From Oxalobacteraceae bacterium (GTDB lineage: Bacteria > Pseudomonadota > Gammaproteobacteria > Burkholderiales > Burkholderiaceae_D): a stretch of 64,000 nt of DNA. Positions 52,930 through 63,995 of the stretch are shown one piece after another; the first letter of the stretch is position 1; the number at the start of each line of letters is the position of its first letter. The notes under the pieces are model-generated. The model saw nothing but the letters and a program-made list of their open reading frames with translations, was not told where the DNA came from and ran no database searches. Both the position numbers and the translations under genes were made by a program. Location: contig CANFLV010000001.1 of the NCBI GenBank assembly GCA_947448025.1, forward strand, positions 1 through 64,000, in the 5' to 3' direction.

Positions 52930-54279
52930 ATGCGTGAAGCAAAGTCCAGCCAGTTCGCGCTACTGCGGCAAGCCCGTTTCGGGCCGTTTTTCTGGACCCA
53001 GTTCCTTGGCGCGCTCAATGACAATGTGTTCAAGACGGCGCTGCTGACGATCCTGACCTATGACGCGTTGCGATGGACTGATGGTAATGTCGGTCTGCTC
53101 AATAACCTGATCCCAGGACTTTTCATACTGCCCTTCGTGCTGTTTTCAGCGCTGGCCGGGCAGCTGGCAGACAAGTTCGACAAGGCTCGCCTGTCGCGCG
53201 CCATCAAGCTTTTCGAGATTGCCATCATGCTCGTGGCGGCGATCGGCTGGATGCAGCACATGCTATGGCTGCTGGTCGCGGCCATCGTCGGCATGGGTCT
53301 GCATTCAACCCTGTTCGGCCCGGTCAAATACGCCTACCTGCCGCAGCATCTGCAAGAAAATGAGCTCATCGGTGGTAATGGCCTGGTCGAGATGGGGACC
53401 TTCGTGGGCATCCTGCTCGGTGAAATCGCCGGTGCGCTGCTGGTCGTGCAAAAGCCGTTTGGGGTGACCGTCGTTGCTGCGGCCACGCTGTGCCTGGCGC
53501 TGCTGGGCTGGATCACCAGTACCCGCATGCCACGCTCGCCGGCACCTGCGCCTGAGCTCGCGCTGAGCTGGAACCTGTGGTCGGAGACGCTGCGTAACCT
53601 GCGCCATTCGCGCGCCAACAAGCCTGTCTGGCTGGCCTTGCTCGGTAATTCCTGGTTCTGGTTTTATGGCGCGATCATGCTGGCGCAATTTCCGGTCTAT
53701 ACCAAGGATGTGCTGCACGGCGACCATTCAGTGTTCGTGCTGCTGCTGGTGATGTTTTCCCTGGGAGTCGGCACAGGCTCCTTGCTGTGCGAGCGGCTCT
53801 CGGACGGCAAGGTCGATATTGGCCTAGTGCCGCTGGGCGCGCTTGGGCTGTCGGCGTTCGGCATTGACCTGTGGCTGGCCAGTCTCGCTTACACCAATAC
53901 CGCGGCGGTCGCTACCGCCGCAGTCGACATGACTGGCTTCCTTGCCAGTCATGGCAGCCTGCGCATCCTGTTCGACTGCACGTTTATTGGCGTCTTCGGC
54001 GGCTTTTATGTCGTGCCACTGTTCGCCTTGATCCAGACGCGCTGCGAGCCGGCACATCTGTCGCGCACGATTGCGGGGATGAATATTGTTAATGCGTTGT
54101 TCATGGTCGGTTCTGCAGGGGCGGCCATGCTGATGCTTGGGCTGGGTTTGAACATTCCGCAGATTTTTCTGGTCACGGCAGTGCTCAATGCTTTCGTGAC
54201 GCTGGGGCTGTTTCTGCGGATGCCGGCGTTTTTGCTGCAGTTTCGTTTGTGGCTATCGGCGCGTCTGCATCAGAGCTGA
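52930..54279 (+). CDS. MFS transporter, lysophospholipid transporter LplT-like
   Basis: 449 residues with about 12 membrane segments. The start, FGPFFWTQFLGALNDNVFKTALLTIL, then LFSALAGQLADKFDKARL and GMGLHSTLFGPVKYAYLPQHLQENELIGGNGLVEMGTF, is typical of the LplT group, in which the motif ALNDNVFK is diagnostic. It probably flips lysophospholipids into the inner leaflet. In many bacteria it is fused to or next to an acyltransferase (Aas), which is absent here. Confidence 0.85.
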   Translation: MREAKSSQFALLRQARFGPFFWTQFLGALNDNVFKTALLTILTYDALRWTDGNVGLLNNLIPGLFILPFVLFSALAGQLADKFDKARLSRAIKLFEIAIMLVAAIGWMQHMLWLLVAAIVGMGLHSTLFGPVKYAYLPQHLQENELIGGNGLVEMGTFVGILLGEIAGALLVVQKPFGVTVVAAATLCLALLGWITSTRMPRSPAPAPELALSWNLWSETLRNLRHSRANKPVWLALLGNSWFWFYGAIMLAQFPVYTKDVLHGDHSVFVLLLVMFSLGVGTGSLLCERLSDGKVDIGLVPLGALGLSAFGIDLWLASLAYTNTAAVATAAVDMTGFLASHGSLRILFDCTFIGVFGGFYVVPLFALIQTRCEPAHLSRTIAGMNIVNALFMVGSAGAAMLMLGLGLNIPQIFLVTAVLNAFVTLGLFLRMPAFLLQFRLWLSARLHQS

Positions 54280-54369
54280 ATGGGCGACTAAGCCAAACTC
54301 TCACCGTATCGGTAATTTCGCTGAATCTATTGCTGGTAAAATCGGGTTTTCTCCCGACCAGCTCTCATC

Positions 54370-55473
54370 ATGTCCGGCAATACATTTGGCACGCTTTTCA
54401 CGGTCACCACATTTGGTGAATCCCATGGTCCTGCAATTGGCTGCGTCATCGATGGCTGCCCGCCCGGCATGTTGCTCTCGGAAGCCGACATTCAGCCCGA
54501 GCTCGACCGCCGCAAACCCGGCACTTCGCGCCATGTGACTCAGCGCAGTGAATCCGATACGGTCGAGATTCTCTCCGGCGTCTACGAAGGCCGCACCACT
54601 GGCACGCCCATCGCGCTGCTGATACGTAATGAAGACCAGCGCAGCAAGGATTACGGCAATATCGCTGAAACCTTCCGTCCCGGTCATGCTGATTACACTT
54701 ACTGGCAAAAATACGGCATTCGCGATCCGCGCGGTGGCGGTCGTTCGTCAGCGCGCCTCACGGCGCCTGTCGTTGGTGCGGCTGCAATCGCCAAGAAGTG
54801 GCTGTTTGAAAAATACGGCACCGTCTTCAAAGGTTGCATGAGCCAGCTCGGCGATATCGCCATTCCCTTCGAGTCCTGGGACCATGTGCCGAATAATCCC
54901 TTCTTTGCCGCGAATGCCAGCATCCTGCCGCAGCTCGAAGCCTACATGGACGCCTTACGCAAAGACGGGAATTCCTGCGGTGCGCGCATCGATGTTGTGG
55001 CCGAAAACGTCCCGGTCGGTCTGGGCGAGCCCATTTATGACAAGCTCGATGCTGACATCGCTTTTGCACTCATGGGTATCAATGCGGTCAAGGGCGTGGA
55101 AATCGGCGCCGGCTTCAAGTCGGTCGCGCAAAAGGGCACCGAGCATGGCGATGAACTCACGCCAGCCGGCTTTGCCACCAATAACGCTGGCGGTGTGCTC
55201 GGCGGGATTTCAACCGGTCAGGCGATCACCGCATCGATTGCCATCAAGCCGACATCCAGCATTCGCACACCGCGCAATTCAATCGACAAGGACGGCAATC
55301 CGATCAAGGTCGAAACCTTCGGCCGGCACGATCCCTGCGTCGGCATTCGCGCCACGCCCATCGCTGAAGCAATGCTTGCACTGGTGCTGATGGATCACGC
55401 ATTACGCCATCGCGCACAGTGTGGCGACGTCAAGGTTGCGATGGCGGCGATCGCTGCACAAGCTGGCACTTAA
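54370..55473 (+). CDS. aroC: Chorismate synthase
   Basis: 367 residues, full length. Family signatures: [59 protein letters not shown] and [24 protein letters not shown]. It makes chorismate from EPSP using reduced FMN, the last step of the shikimate pathway. The transporter gene follows after 78 bases. Confidence 0.98.
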   Translation: MSGNTFGTLFTVTTFGESHGPAIGCVIDGCPPGMLLSEADIQPELDRRKPGTSRHVTQRSESDTVEILSGVYEGRTTGTPIALLIRNEDQRSKDYGNIAETFRPGHADYTYWQKYGIRDPRGGGRSSARLTAPVVGAAAIAKKWLFEKYGTVFKGCMSQLGDIAIPFESWDHVPNNPFFAANASILPQLEAYMDALRKDGNSCGARIDVVAENVPVGLGEPIYDKLDADIAFALMGINAVKGVEIGAGFKSVAQKGTEHGDELTPAGFATNNAGGVLGGISTGQAITASIAIKPTSSIRTPRNSIDKDGNPIKVETFGRHDPCVGIRATPIAEAMLALVLMDHALRHRAQCGDVKVAMAAIAAQAGT

Positions 55474-55551
55474 GATGCCGCATGCCAGATTACCGGATCG
55501 ATTGAATCGGTCCGGTAGTATCTATTGAATCCGCACCTTCACGTCTCGCCC

Positions 55552-56712
55552 ATGCCCTGGCCCAAACAGTCGCTCGGTTTCGCCGGCTTCTTCTTTTCCT
55601 ACTACGGCTTCATCGGCGTCTTCACGCCTTACGCCAGCCTGTATTTTGCCGGCCACGGCATGAGCGCGGCACAAATTGGCGTGCTCATGTCGCTGGTGCA
55701 GGTGATGCGCATCTTCGGCCCCAACCTGTGGGGCTGGGTCGCCGATCACAGCGAGCGACGTGCAAATGTCTTGCGCCTGACGGCCTGGGCTACAGGTGCA
55801 GCTTTCGTCGGCCTATTCTTTGATTATGGCTTTGCTTACTACTTTTGCATCATGATCGCCTTCAATCTGTTCTCGAGTGCGCAGGCGCCGCTGTCGGAAG
55901 CCTTGTTGCTCTCAGAGCTGCGCGGCGACCTCACGCATTATGGCCGGCTGCGCCTGTGGGGCTCGATCGGCTTCATTGTCGCCGTCAATATCGCCGGACA
56001 AATCCTCGACTGTCAGGGCGTGGACATGATGCCTTGGGTCGCCATGTGCCTGCTGCTAATGACCGGCCTCGCCAGCCAGCGCCTGCACGATACGCCGCAT
56101 GCACTGGCGACTGGCGCGGTGCCATCGGTGCGGCTCTTATTGCAACGGCGTGAAGTGCGCGCATTTTTTATCTCGACCTTCCTGATGATCGCCGCCCACG
56201 GCGCAATTTATGTCTTCTATTCCCTGTATCTGGAGCAGATCGGCTACAGCAAAACCGTGATCGGCCTGATGTGGTCACTCGGCGTGGTCGCTGAAATCGT
56301 GTTCTTCTTTTATCAGGCGCCGATCTTCCGGCACTTCGGTGTGCGCCGCCTGATGCTGGCCAGCCTTGTGATCGCCGTTGTGCGTTTCCTTTTGATCGGT
56401 TTCGGTGCCGAGTCGCTCACGCTGCTATTGCTGGCGCAAGTGATGCACGCGGCGACCTTCGGCTTGCATAATTCGGCGGCAGTGGCGTCGATGCAGCGCT
56501 GGTTCGCGGGGCCGTTGCAGGCGCGCGGACAGGCACTGTATGTCAGCATCTCGGCGGGCCTTGGCGGCACGCTCGGCGGGCTGGCGCTGAGCGCGACCTG
56601 GGACCATTTCGGCGCGCGTGCCGTGTTCCTGTTGGCGGCGATCTTTTCTGCCGGCGGCGTGCTCGCCGCGATGCTCAGTTATCGCTGGCAAAGGCTGGAC
56701 GAGGCGCGCTGA
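55552..56712 (+). CDS. MFS transporter of the HcaT-like (MFS_1_like) group
   Basis: 386 residues from the ATG at 55552 (TTG at 55525 is the other choice). It has 12 membrane segments: GFAGFFFSYYGFIGVFTPYASLYFAGHGMSAAQIGVLMS at the start, GPNLWGWVADHSERR (MFS loop 2-3 motif) and LRGDLTHYGRLRLWGSIGFI, typical of the nucleoside/HcaT-like transporters found next to aroC in Burkholderiales. The substrate is unknown; an aromatic acid is plausible by name only. Confidence 0.88.
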   Translation: MPWPKQSLGFAGFFFSYYGFIGVFTPYASLYFAGHGMSAAQIGVLMSLVQVMRIFGPNLWGWVADHSERRANVLRLTAWATGAAFVGLFFDYGFAYYFCIMIAFNLFSSAQAPLSEALLLSELRGDLTHYGRLRLWGSIGFIVAVNIAGQILDCQGVDMMPWVAMCLLLMTGLASQRLHDTPHALATGAVPSVRLLLQRREVRAFFISTFLMIAAHGAIYVFYSLYLEQIGYSKTVIGLMWSLGVVAEIVFFFYQAPIFRHFGVRRLMLASLVIAVVRFLLIGFGAESLTLLLLAQVMHAATFGLHNSAAVASMQRWFAGPLQARGQALYVSISAGLGGTLGGLALSATWDHFGARAVFLLAAIFSAGGVLAAMLSYRWQRLDEAR

Positions 56713-56860
56713 CAAATTTAGGCCGCGGCGCTGCGACTTTTCGACGTTTTCATGCCTATTTAGCAGGCCCGGCCCGGTCCGGCCAATGGAATTGCGTTGC
56801 ACAAATATGGCATAATCTGGGACTCCCCATCACACCGGTGCAGTCCGCGCCCCACGAATC

Positions 56861-58264
56861 ATGGCTCAAACGCTTTACGACAAACTCTGGGATTCGCACG
56901 TAGTCCATACCGAAGAGGATGGCACGACGATACTTTACATCGACCGTCATTTGCTGCATGAAGTCACGAGCCCGCAGGCTTTCGAAGGCCTGAAGCTGGC
57001 CAATCGCCAGCCGTGGCGCAATGCCGCCAATCTCGTCGTCGCCGATCATAACGTGCCGACCACGGACCGCGTCAACGGCATCGCCGACCCGGTCTCGCGC
57101 CTGCAGGTCGAAACGCTCGACGACAACGCCAAGCAATACGGCCTGACCTATTTCAACATGCAGGACAAACGCCAGGGCATAGTCCACGTGATCGGCCCTG
57201 AGCAGGGCGCGACGCTGCCGGGCATGACGGTCGTGTGTGGCGACTCGCATACCTCCACGCATGGCGCCTTCGGTGCGCTCGCGCATGGCATCGGCACCTC
57301 GGAAGTCGAACATGTGCTGGCCAGCCAGACCCTGCTCGCGAAAAAATCCAAAGCCATGCTGGTGCAAGTTGATGGCGCGATGCCGTTCGGCGTGACAGCG
57401 AAAGATGTGGTCCTGGCCATCATCGGCAAGATCGGTACAGCCGGCGGCACCGGTTATGCGATTGAATTTGCTGGCTCGACCATCCGCAGCCTGTCCATGG
57501 AAGGCCGCATGACCGTCTGTAACATGGCCATCGAAGCGGGCGCGCGCGCCGGCATGATCGCCGTCGACGAGACCACCATTAATTACGTCAAGGGCCGGCC
57601 GTTTTCGCCGGTCGGGCCGCACTGGGATCGCGCTGTCGATTACTGGCGTACGCTGCATTCGGACGTGGGTTCGAAATTCGACCTCGTCGTGACACTGAAT
57701 GCCGCCGAGATCAAACCGCAAGTCACCTGGGGCACGTCGCCCGAGATGGTCGTGTCGATTGATGACCGTGTGCCGGACCCGGATCTCGAAAAAGACGCCG
57801 TCAAGCGCGACGCCATGGAAAAGGCGCTGATCTACATGGGCCTCAAACCCAAAACGGCGATCGCCGATATCCGCATCGACAAGGTCTTCATCGGTTCCTG
57901 CACCAATTCTCGTATCGAAGATTTGCGCGCAGCCGCCGCAGTCGTACGTGGCAAATTCCGCGCTTCCAACGTCCGTCTGGCGATGGTCGTGCCGGGCTCC
58001 GGTCTGGTGAAGGAACAAGCTGAGCGCGAAGGCCTGGACAAGATTTTCCGCGACGCCGGCTTTGAATGGCGCGATCCGGGCTGTTCGATGTGCCTGGCGA
58101 TGAACGCCGACCGTCTCGAGCCGGGCGAGCGCTGTGCCTCGACCTCGAATCGTAATTTCGAAGGACGTCAGGGGCAGGGCGGTCGTACGCATCTGGTCTC
58201 GCCAGCGATGGCGGCAGCGGCGGGTATTGCCGGTCATTTCGTTGATGTACGCGCCTTGCGCTGA
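56861..58264 (+). CDS. leuC: 3-isopropylmalate dehydratase large subunit
   Basis: 467 residues, an aconitase-family subunit. [4Fe-4S] cysteines are seen in [14 protein letters not shown] and [44 protein letters not shown] is the other signature. With LeuD it isomerises 2- to 3-isopropylmalate in leucine synthesis. A CATAAT box lies 45 bases upstream, but a matching -35 is uncertain. leuD follows after 17 bases, then leuB. Confidence 0.98.
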   Translation: MAQTLYDKLWDSHVVHTEEDGTTILYIDRHLLHEVTSPQAFEGLKLANRQPWRNAANLVVADHNVPTTDRVNGIADPVSRLQVETLDDNAKQYGLTYFNMQDKRQGIVHVIGPEQGATLPGMTVVCGDSHTSTHGAFGALAHGIGTSEVEHVLASQTLLAKKSKAMLVQVDGAMPFGVTAKDVVLAIIGKIGTAGGTGYAIEFAGSTIRSLSMEGRMTVCNMAIEAGARAGMIAVDETTINYVKGRPFSPVGPHWDRAVDYWRTLHSDVGSKFDLVVTLNAAEIKPQVTWGTSPEMVVSIDDRVPDPDLEKDAVKRDAMEKALIYMGLKPKTAIADIRIDKVFIGSCTNSRIEDLRAAAAVVRGKFRASNVRLAMVVPGSGLVKEQAEREGLDKIFRDAGFEWRDPGCSMCLAMNADRLEPGERCASTSNRNFEGRQGQGGRTHLVSPAMAAAAGIAGHFVDVRALR

Positions 58265-58281
58265 TTACAAGATCAAAAATC

Positions 58282-58929
58282 ATGGATAAATTCAATTTAA
58301 TGACTGGCCTCGTGGCCCCGCTGGATCGGGCCAATGTCGATACCGATGCCATCATCCCTAAGCAATTTCTGAAGTCGATCAAGCGTTCGGGTTTCGGCCC
58401 GAACCTGTTCGATGAATGGCGTTACCTCGATCGCGGCGAGCCGGGCGTGGACAATTCGCATCGTCCGCTCAACCCAGACTTCGTGCTGAACCAGGCGCGT
58501 TATCAGGGCGCGTCGATTCTGCTGACACGCAAGAATTTCGGCTGCGGCTCCTCGCGCGAGCACGCGCCCTGGGCGCTGGAGCAATACGGCTTTCGCGTGG
58601 TGATCGCGCCGAGCTATGCCGATATCTTCTTCAATAACTGCTTCAAGAACGGCATGCTGCCGATCGTCTTGAGTGAGGCGCAGATCGACGGCCTGTTCAA
58701 TGAAGTCAAGGCCTTCCCGGGCTTTCGCCTCGTGATCGACCTCGAAAAGCAGCTCGTCAGCACCACCAATGGCAGCGCCAGTTATCCCTTTGAAGTCGAC
58801 GCCTTCCGCAAGTATTGCCTGCTCAATGGCCTCGATGATATCGGCCTGACGCTGCAACAGGCAGACAAGATCCGTGCCTTCGAAGAGCGGCATCTGGCAA
58901 ACCAGCCCTGGCTGGCCAACACCATTTAA
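58282..58929 (+). CDS. leuD: 3-isopropylmalate dehydratase small subunit
   Basis: 215 residues with the aconitase swivel domain: [41 protein letters not shown] and [21 protein letters not shown]. It completes the LeuCD active site. It is 17 bases after leuC and 13 bases before leuB. Confidence 0.98.
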   Translation: MDKFNLMTGLVAPLDRANVDTDAIIPKQFLKSIKRSGFGPNLFDEWRYLDRGEPGVDNSHRPLNPDFVLNQARYQGASILLTRKNFGCGSSREHAPWALEQYGFRVVIAPSYADIFFNNCFKNGMLPIVLSEAQIDGLFNEVKAFPGFRLVIDLEKQLVSTTNGSASYPFEVDAFRKYCLLNGLDDIGLTLQQADKIRAFEERHLANQPWLANTI

Positions 58930-58942
58930 TCAAGAACTGACT

Positions 58943-60013
58943 ATGAAAATTGCAATCCTCCCCGGTGACGGCATCGGTCCGGAAATCGTCGCGCAAGCTG
59001 TCCGTGTACTCAATGCGCTGGATGAAAAATTCGAACTCGAAACCGCACCCGTCGGTGGCGCCGGCTACGAAGCGCATGGCCATCCTTTACCGGAAGGCAC
59101 ACTGAAGCTGGCGCAAGAGGCGGACGCGATCCTTTTTGGCGCGGTCGGTGATTGGAAATACGATACGCTGGATCGTCCATTGCGTCCCGAGCAAGCTATT
59201 CTCGGCCTGCGCAAGAACCTGCAATTGTTCGCGAACCTGCGTCCGGCCATCCTGTATCCGGAACTCGCCGGCGCTTCGACCCTGAAGCCGGAAGTGGTCT
59301 CCGGTCTCGATATCCTGATCATCCGTGAGCTGACCGGCGACATCTACTTCGGCCAGCCACGCGGCGTGCGTGTATGCCCGGACGGACCGTTCAAGGGCTC
59401 GCGTGAAGGCTTCGATACCATGCGCTATGCCGAGCCGGAAATCCGTCGCATCGCGCATGTCGCCTTCCAGGCAGCGCAAAAGCGCGGCAAGCGTTTGACC
59501 AGCGTCGACAAGGCCAATGTGCTCGAGACTTTCCAGTTCTGGAAAGACATCGTCACCGACGTGCACAAGGAATATCCGGATGTCGCGCTGGACCACATGT
59601 ACGTCGATAACGCCGCCATGCAGCTGGTGCGTGCGCCGAAAAAATTCGATGTCATCGTCACCGGCAATATGTTCGGCGACATCCTGTCGGATGCTGCGGC
59701 GATGCTGACCGGCTCGATCGGCATGCTGCCATCGGCCTCGCTGGACGCGAATAACAAGGGTTTATACGAGCCTTCGCATGGTTCGGCACCGGACATTGCC
59801 GGCAAGGGCGTGGCCAATCCGCTGGCAACGATCCTGTCGGCGGCGATGATGCTGCGTTTTTCGCTGAATCGCGAAGCGCAGGCCGTGCGTATCGAGAATG
59901 CGGTCAAGTCTGTGCTCGCGCAGGGTTTGCGCACACCCGACATTTACGAAGCCGGTACGACCAAGGTCGGCACGCAGGAAATGGGCGACGCCGTGGTCAA
60001 GGCGCTGGCCTGA
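58943..60013 (+). CDS. leuB: 3-isopropylmalate dehydrogenase
   Basis: 356 residues from the ATG at 58943; longer frames reach into leuD. It has the isocitrate/isopropylmalate dehydrogenase pattern: [12 protein letters not shown] at the N-terminus, [35 protein letters not shown] and the signature [29 protein letters not shown]. It oxidatively decarboxylates 3-isopropylmalate with NAD+. It is followed by asd after 51 bases. Confidence 0.98.
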   Translation: MKIAILPGDGIGPEIVAQAVRVLNALDEKFELETAPVGGAGYEAHGHPLPEGTLKLAQEADAILFGAVGDWKYDTLDRPLRPEQAILGLRKNLQLFANLRPAILYPELAGASTLKPEVVSGLDILIIRELTGDIYFGQPRGVRVCPDGPFKGSREGFDTMRYAEPEIRRIAHVAFQAAQKRGKRLTSVDKANVLETFQFWKDIVTDVHKEYPDVALDHMYVDNAAMQLVRAPKKFDVIVTGNMFGDILSDAAAMLTGSIGMLPSASLDANNKGLYEPSHGSAPDIAGKGVANPLATILSAAMMLRFSLNREAQAVRIENAVKSVLAQGLRTPDIYEAGTTKVGTQEMGDAVVKALA

Positions 60014-60064
60014 ACTATTTGAAGAATTTTTGATAGCTTAATGATTGTTTATTAGGGGTACATT

Positions 60065-61201
60065 GTGAAATTAGTCGGTCTGGTGGGATGGCGTGGCATG
60101 GTGGGTTCGGTCCTGATGCAGCGCATGCAGGAAGAGGGCGATTTCGCTCATATTGAACCGGTGTTCTTTTCTACTTCGAACACGGGCGGCAAAGCGCCGT
60201 CGATGGCGAAAAATGAAAGCACCCTCAAAGACGCCACGAATATCGATGAGCTGAAAAAATGCGACATCATCATTACCTGCCAGGGCGGCGACTACACCTC
60301 CGAAGTCTTTCCGAAACTGCGCGCTGCCGGCTGGAATGGCTACTGGATAGATGCAGCGTCGACCCTGCGCATGCAGGACGACGCCATCATCGTGCTCGAC
60401 CCGGTCAACCGTGATGTGATCAAGTCGGCACTGAAGCGCGGCGTCAAGAACTACATCGGTGGCAATTGCACCGTGTCGTGCATGATGATTGGCCTCGGTG
60501 GTCTGTTCGAACATGACATGATCGACTGGATGACCTCGATGACGTACCAGGCGGCTTCAGGTGGCGGCGCCCAGCACATGCGCGAACTGCTCACGCAATT
60601 CGGTTCCATCAATGCTGAAGTCAAGGCCTTGCTGGATGATCCGGCCTCGGCAATTCTCGAAATTGACCGCAAGGTGTTGGATAAACAGCACAGCATGAGT
60701 GCGGCTGAGACCAAGCAATTTGGCGTGCCGCTCGGTGGCAATCTGATACCGTGGATCGACAAGGATCTGGGCAATGGCGTATCAAAAGAAGAATGGAAGG
60801 GCGGCGCTGAAACCAACAAGATCCTCGGTCGCGGTGCCGCTTTCGGTGGCGATGCGAAACCAATGATCGCCGTCGACGGACTCTGTGTGCGTGTTGGCGC
60901 GATGCGCTGCCATTCGCAGGCATTGACCATCAAGCTCAAGAAAGACATTCCACTCGATGAAATCAACGACATCATCGCTGGCAGTAATCAATGGGTCAAA
61001 GTCGTGCCAAACACACGCGAAGACTCGATGCGTGACCTGACGCCAGCGGCCGTCACCGGCAGCCTGACGATTCCTGTCGGCCGTTTGCGCAAGATGCAAA
61101 TGGGCGGCGATTACCTCTCGGCATTCACGGTCGGTGACCAGTTATTGTGGGGCGCGGCTGAACCTTTGCGTCGCATGCTGCGAATTGTGCTGGAAGATTA
61201 A
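60065..61201 (+). CDS. asd: Aspartate-semialdehyde dehydrogenase
   Basis: 378 residues with GTG start (GTG AAA TTA). NADP-binding [18 protein letters not shown] is the gammaproteobacterial-type WRGMVGS form; the catalytic cysteine C135 is in [10 protein letters not shown], and the histidine in the [13 protein letters not shown] segment. It makes aspartate semialdehyde for lysine/DAP, threonine and methionine. The leuB-asd-fimV order is typical of beta- and gammaproteobacteria. A terminator follows. Confidence 0.97.
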   Translation: MKLVGLVGWRGMVGSVLMQRMQEEGDFAHIEPVFFSTSNTGGKAPSMAKNESTLKDATNIDELKKCDIIITCQGGDYTSEVFPKLRAAGWNGYWIDAASTLRMQDDAIIVLDPVNRDVIKSALKRGVKNYIGGNCTVSCMMIGLGGLFEHDMIDWMTSMTYQAASGGGAQHMRELLTQFGSINAEVKALLDDPASAILEIDRKVLDKQHSMSAAETKQFGVPLGGNLIPWIDKDLGNGVSKEEWKGGAETNKILGRGAAFGGDAKPMIAVDGLCVRVGAMRCHSQALTIKLKKDIPLDEINDIIAGSNQWVKVVPNTREDSMRDLTPAAVTGSLTIPVGRLRKMQMGGDYLSAFTVGDQLLWGAAEPLRRMLRIVLED

Positions 61202-61257
61202 GGTCCTGGCCTGAACCGGAAAGCAAGAACCGGAACAAGCGGTCTTGCTGAAAATCT

Positions 61258-61299
61258 AACCCGCCGCGTTGCGCGTAAACCGCAGCAGTGGCGGGTTTT
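61258..61299 (+). terminator. Terminator after asd
   Basis: AACCCGCC (61258-61265) pairs with GGCGGGTT (61290-61297), followed by TT. The 24-base loop is long and can form an inner stem. The U-tract is short. Confidence 0.55.
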
Positions 61300-61462
61300 C
61301 ACATCTGTTGGCGGGAGGCTTGTGCTTGCACGGCCATGTTCCTGATGATAAGGTGAAAGTTCCTCAATTCAATGAATAATTGACGCGGCGTGAGCAGCGC
61401 CGGCTCTTGGTAACCGGCTCCCGGTTCCGGGTTCGACAACAAATGCCTATGGATCACTTTCT

Positions 61463-63940
61463 ATGCCACGCAAATTGCCTTCAAAGCAGCGCCTGAACCT
61501 GTTTTCGTTCAGCCTGAAAACTCTTAGTGCGGCGATGATGTCCGCGCTGCTGATTTCCAATGCGGTGGCCGCCGGTCTTGGCAAACTGACCGTCTTGTCT
61601 GCGCTGGGCCAGCCACTCAACGCAGAAATTGAACTCAGCCCCTTATCGAAGGAAGAAGCCGCTGCGCTTGTGCCAAAACTCGCGCCACCGGAAGCCTTCC
61701 GCCAGGCGAACATCGAAATGCATCCGGCGCTGCTGGGCTTGCGCTTCGCCATTGAGCAGCGCGGCGCGCGCCAGGTCATCCGCGTCACCTCGGCGCAGGC
61801 AATGAACGAACCTTTTGTCGACATGCTGCTGGAAGTCGGTGTACCCAATGGCCGCCTTGTGCGTGAGTACACCTTCCTGCTTGATCCGCCCGATGTGCGC
61901 GCAACACAAGCGCCACAAGTCGCTGCTGCGCAACCAGTGCCGGCTGCGCCGACGGAAGCAAGGTTATCGGCGACTCCTGCGCCAGTGGTGCAATACAAGC
62001 CATCAGTCATCGCGGCGAATGCTGCTGCCGCAGCCGTTACCAAGGAAGTGAAAGAACGCGAAGTCCATCGTGGCGAGACGCTGTCGCAAATCGCGCGGGA
62101 AAACAAGCCCGAGGGCATTTCGTTGGACCAGATGCTCGTGGCTCTGTACCGCAGCAATCCCGACGCCTTCATCGGCAAGAACATGAACCGCCTGCGCACC
62201 GGCACCATCCTCGCGCTGCCGGATGCCAGTGTTGCTGCGGGCGCGAGCACAGGCGAAGCCCATCATATCGTGATGGCGCAAGCTGCCGATTTCAATGAAT
62301 ACCGTAATCAGCTCGCCGGGCAAGTCGCGAAGTCCGAGGCGAAGCCAGCCAGTGACGCAAAGAATACCGCCTCCGGCAAGATCACCGCCAAAGTCGCTGA
62401 AGCCGCCGCCCCGGCCGATGAGGCCAAGGACAAACTGAAGCTGTCCAAGTCGGTGGCTGCTGGCGCCGACAAGGCCTCCGGGCCATCGGAGTCGGCCGAA
62501 GACAAGATTGCCCGCGACAAGGCGCAGGACGAATCGGCAGCACGCGTAAAGGAACTGGAGCGCATCGTCAGCGATTTGCAAAAAGTCGCGGAGATGAAGA
62601 ACAAGGATCTGGCCGAGCGCCAGAAGCAGGCGGATGCCGCGCAAGCCAAACCAGTCGAGGAGGCGCCGAAAGCGTCGGCCTCTGTTGCCGCCACGGCAGC
62701 AACAACTGCGTCGTCCAAACCCGCCGTCGTTGCTGCGCCCCCGGCGGTCACGCCTTCCGCTAACCTGCTCGACAATCCTCTGGTCTTGCCCGGCGTCGGC
62801 ATCTTGCTGACCTTGCTGGGTAGCCTCGGCTTCATGGCCGCGCGCCGCAAACGCCAGACGCAACAAAACGAAGAGCAGGGATTCAACGAGCCTGGTCTGG
62901 AAAGTAATTCGATCTTCGATGCCCCCGGCGGTCAGCGCGTGGATACCGATAACAGCGTTTTCAATTCCGGCTTTTTACCGACCGGCGATCAGACGGTAAC
63001 TAATGAAGTCGATCCAGTCGCCGAAGCCGATGTCTATATCGCGTATGGCCGTGACGCCCAGGCTGAAGAAATTCTCAAGGAAGCTTTACGCATCAATCCT
63101 TTACGCTATCTGGTGCGCGTCAAGCTGCTCGAAATTTATGCGAACCGCAAGGATGTGGCGACCTTCGCTGCTTTAGCGGGCGAGATGCATGGCATGACCG
63201 GTGGCAAAGGCGAGCTGTGGGCGCAGGTTGTCTTACTCGGGCTGGGTATCGATCCGGATAATCCCTTGTATGCTGGCAGCACTAGCCCTGTGGTGGACGC
63301 GGCGCTGCCTGAGTCTGTCGCTATGGCTGCAGTCGATGATGTCAATGCTGACGAGGACAAGGCGCTGGATCTCCCTGCAGCCCAGCCAGATGCGGTCGTG
63401 CAAGAAGCGGCGCCTGCCGTGCCAGTAGCGCCTGCGGGCAAATCTATCCTGGCCAGTAACATTGACGATATCAATTTCGACTTCCTTGAAGACGACAAGG
63501 ATAAGCCTGCACCTGCCGCTGCCAAGTCTAATGCTGTCATGTCTCCAGCAGAACTCGAGAGTGAATTCGCGCTGCTCGAGGCGGCGCTGGCCATGAGTGG
63601 TGATGTATCGGCTGGCGCCACGCCTGCGCCGGTGCCACTCGACTTCGACCTGACCGATATTACGCTGGATCTGAGTCCGCAAGACAAAGACGCAGTCAAG
63701 CCGGAGGCGGATGCCACGGTCGTGCAGGCAATGGATGGACTCGGTGAATTTGAGCTCGATATCAGTGAAACTGGCGGGAATGCCGATCACGCTGAGATGG
63801 TCACCAAGCTCGACCTGGCCGCTGCCTACGAGGAAATCGGCGACAAGGAAGGCGCGCGTGAATTACTCGAGGAAGTCGTCGCTGGCGGCACACCTGAGCA
63901 AATAGCAAAAGCGAAAGCCTTACTGCAACGTCTCGCATAA
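61463..63940 (+). CDS. fimV: Polar hub / motility protein FimV
   Basis: 825 residues. An N-terminal hydrophobic signal (SLKTLSAAMMSALLISNAVA) leads to the FimV N-terminal domain (GLGKLTVLSALGQPLNAEIEL). A LysM peptidoglycan-binding region lies near 200-250 (VHRGETLSQIARENKPEG). Then come a coiled coil (about 350-395, ESAARVKELERIVSDLQKVAEMKNK), a membrane segment (about 437-457, PGVGILLTLLGSLGFMAA followed by RRKR) and a cytoplasmic acidic part with TPR-like repeats (EADVYIAYGRDAQAEEILKEAL). It ends in the conserved FimV C-terminal motif (LDLAAAYEEIGDKEGARELLEEV). FimV organises the cell pole, type IV pili and chemotaxis. Confidence 0.95.
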   Translation: MPRKLPSKQRLNLFSFSLKTLSAAMMSALLISNAVAAGLGKLTVLSALGQPLNAEIELSPLSKEEAAALVPKLAPPEAFRQANIEMHPALLGLRFAIEQRGARQVIRVTSAQAMNEPFVDMLLEVGVPNGRLVREYTFLLDPPDVRATQAPQVAAAQPVPAAPTEARLSATPAPVVQYKPSVIAANAAAAAVTKEVKEREVHRGETLSQIARENKPEGISLDQMLVALYRSNPDAFIGKNMNRLRTGTILALPDASVAAGASTGEAHHIVMAQAADFNEYRNQLAGQVAKSEAKPASDAKNTASGKITAKVAEAAAPADEAKDKLKLSKSVAAGADKASGPSESAEDKIARDKAQDESAARVKELERIVSDLQKVAEMKNKDLAERQKQADAAQAKPVEEAPKASASVAATAATTASSKPAVVAAPPAVTPSANLLDNPLVLPGVGILLTLLGSLGFMAARRKRQTQQNEEQGFNEPGLESNSIFDAPGGQRVDTDNSVFNSGFLPTGDQTVTNEVDPVAEADVYIAYGRDAQAEEILKEALRINPLRYLVRVKLLEIYANRKDVATFAALAGEMHGMTGGKGELWAQVVLLGLGIDPDNPLYAGSTSPVVDAALPESVAMAAVDDVNADEDKALDLPAAQPDAVVQEAAPAVPVAPAGKSILASNIDDINFDFLEDDKDKPAPAAAKSNAVMSPAELESEFALLEAALAMSGDVSAGATPAPVPLDFDLTDITLDLSPQDKDAVKPEADATVVQAMDGLGEFELDISETGGNADHAEMVTKLDLAAAYEEIGDKEGARELLEEVVAGGTPEQIAKAKALLQRLA

Positions 63941-63971
63941 ATCATCGGCCAGTGCGCTGGCCGCTCACTAC

Positions 63972-63995
63972 CGGGCGCCGCATTGCGGGCGCCCG
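63972..63995 (+). terminator. Hairpin at the end of the window, after fimV
   Basis: CGGGCGCC (63972-63979) and GGCGCCCG (63988-63995), an 8-bp GC-rich stem followed by TTTAT. A probable fimV terminator; the window ends here. Confidence 0.55.

Noticed and set aside
56756-58237. 493-codon open frame on the minus strand opposite leuC
   Set aside because: It mirrors leuC codon structure in a GC-rich gene and its translation resembles no protein; leuC on the plus strand is certain.
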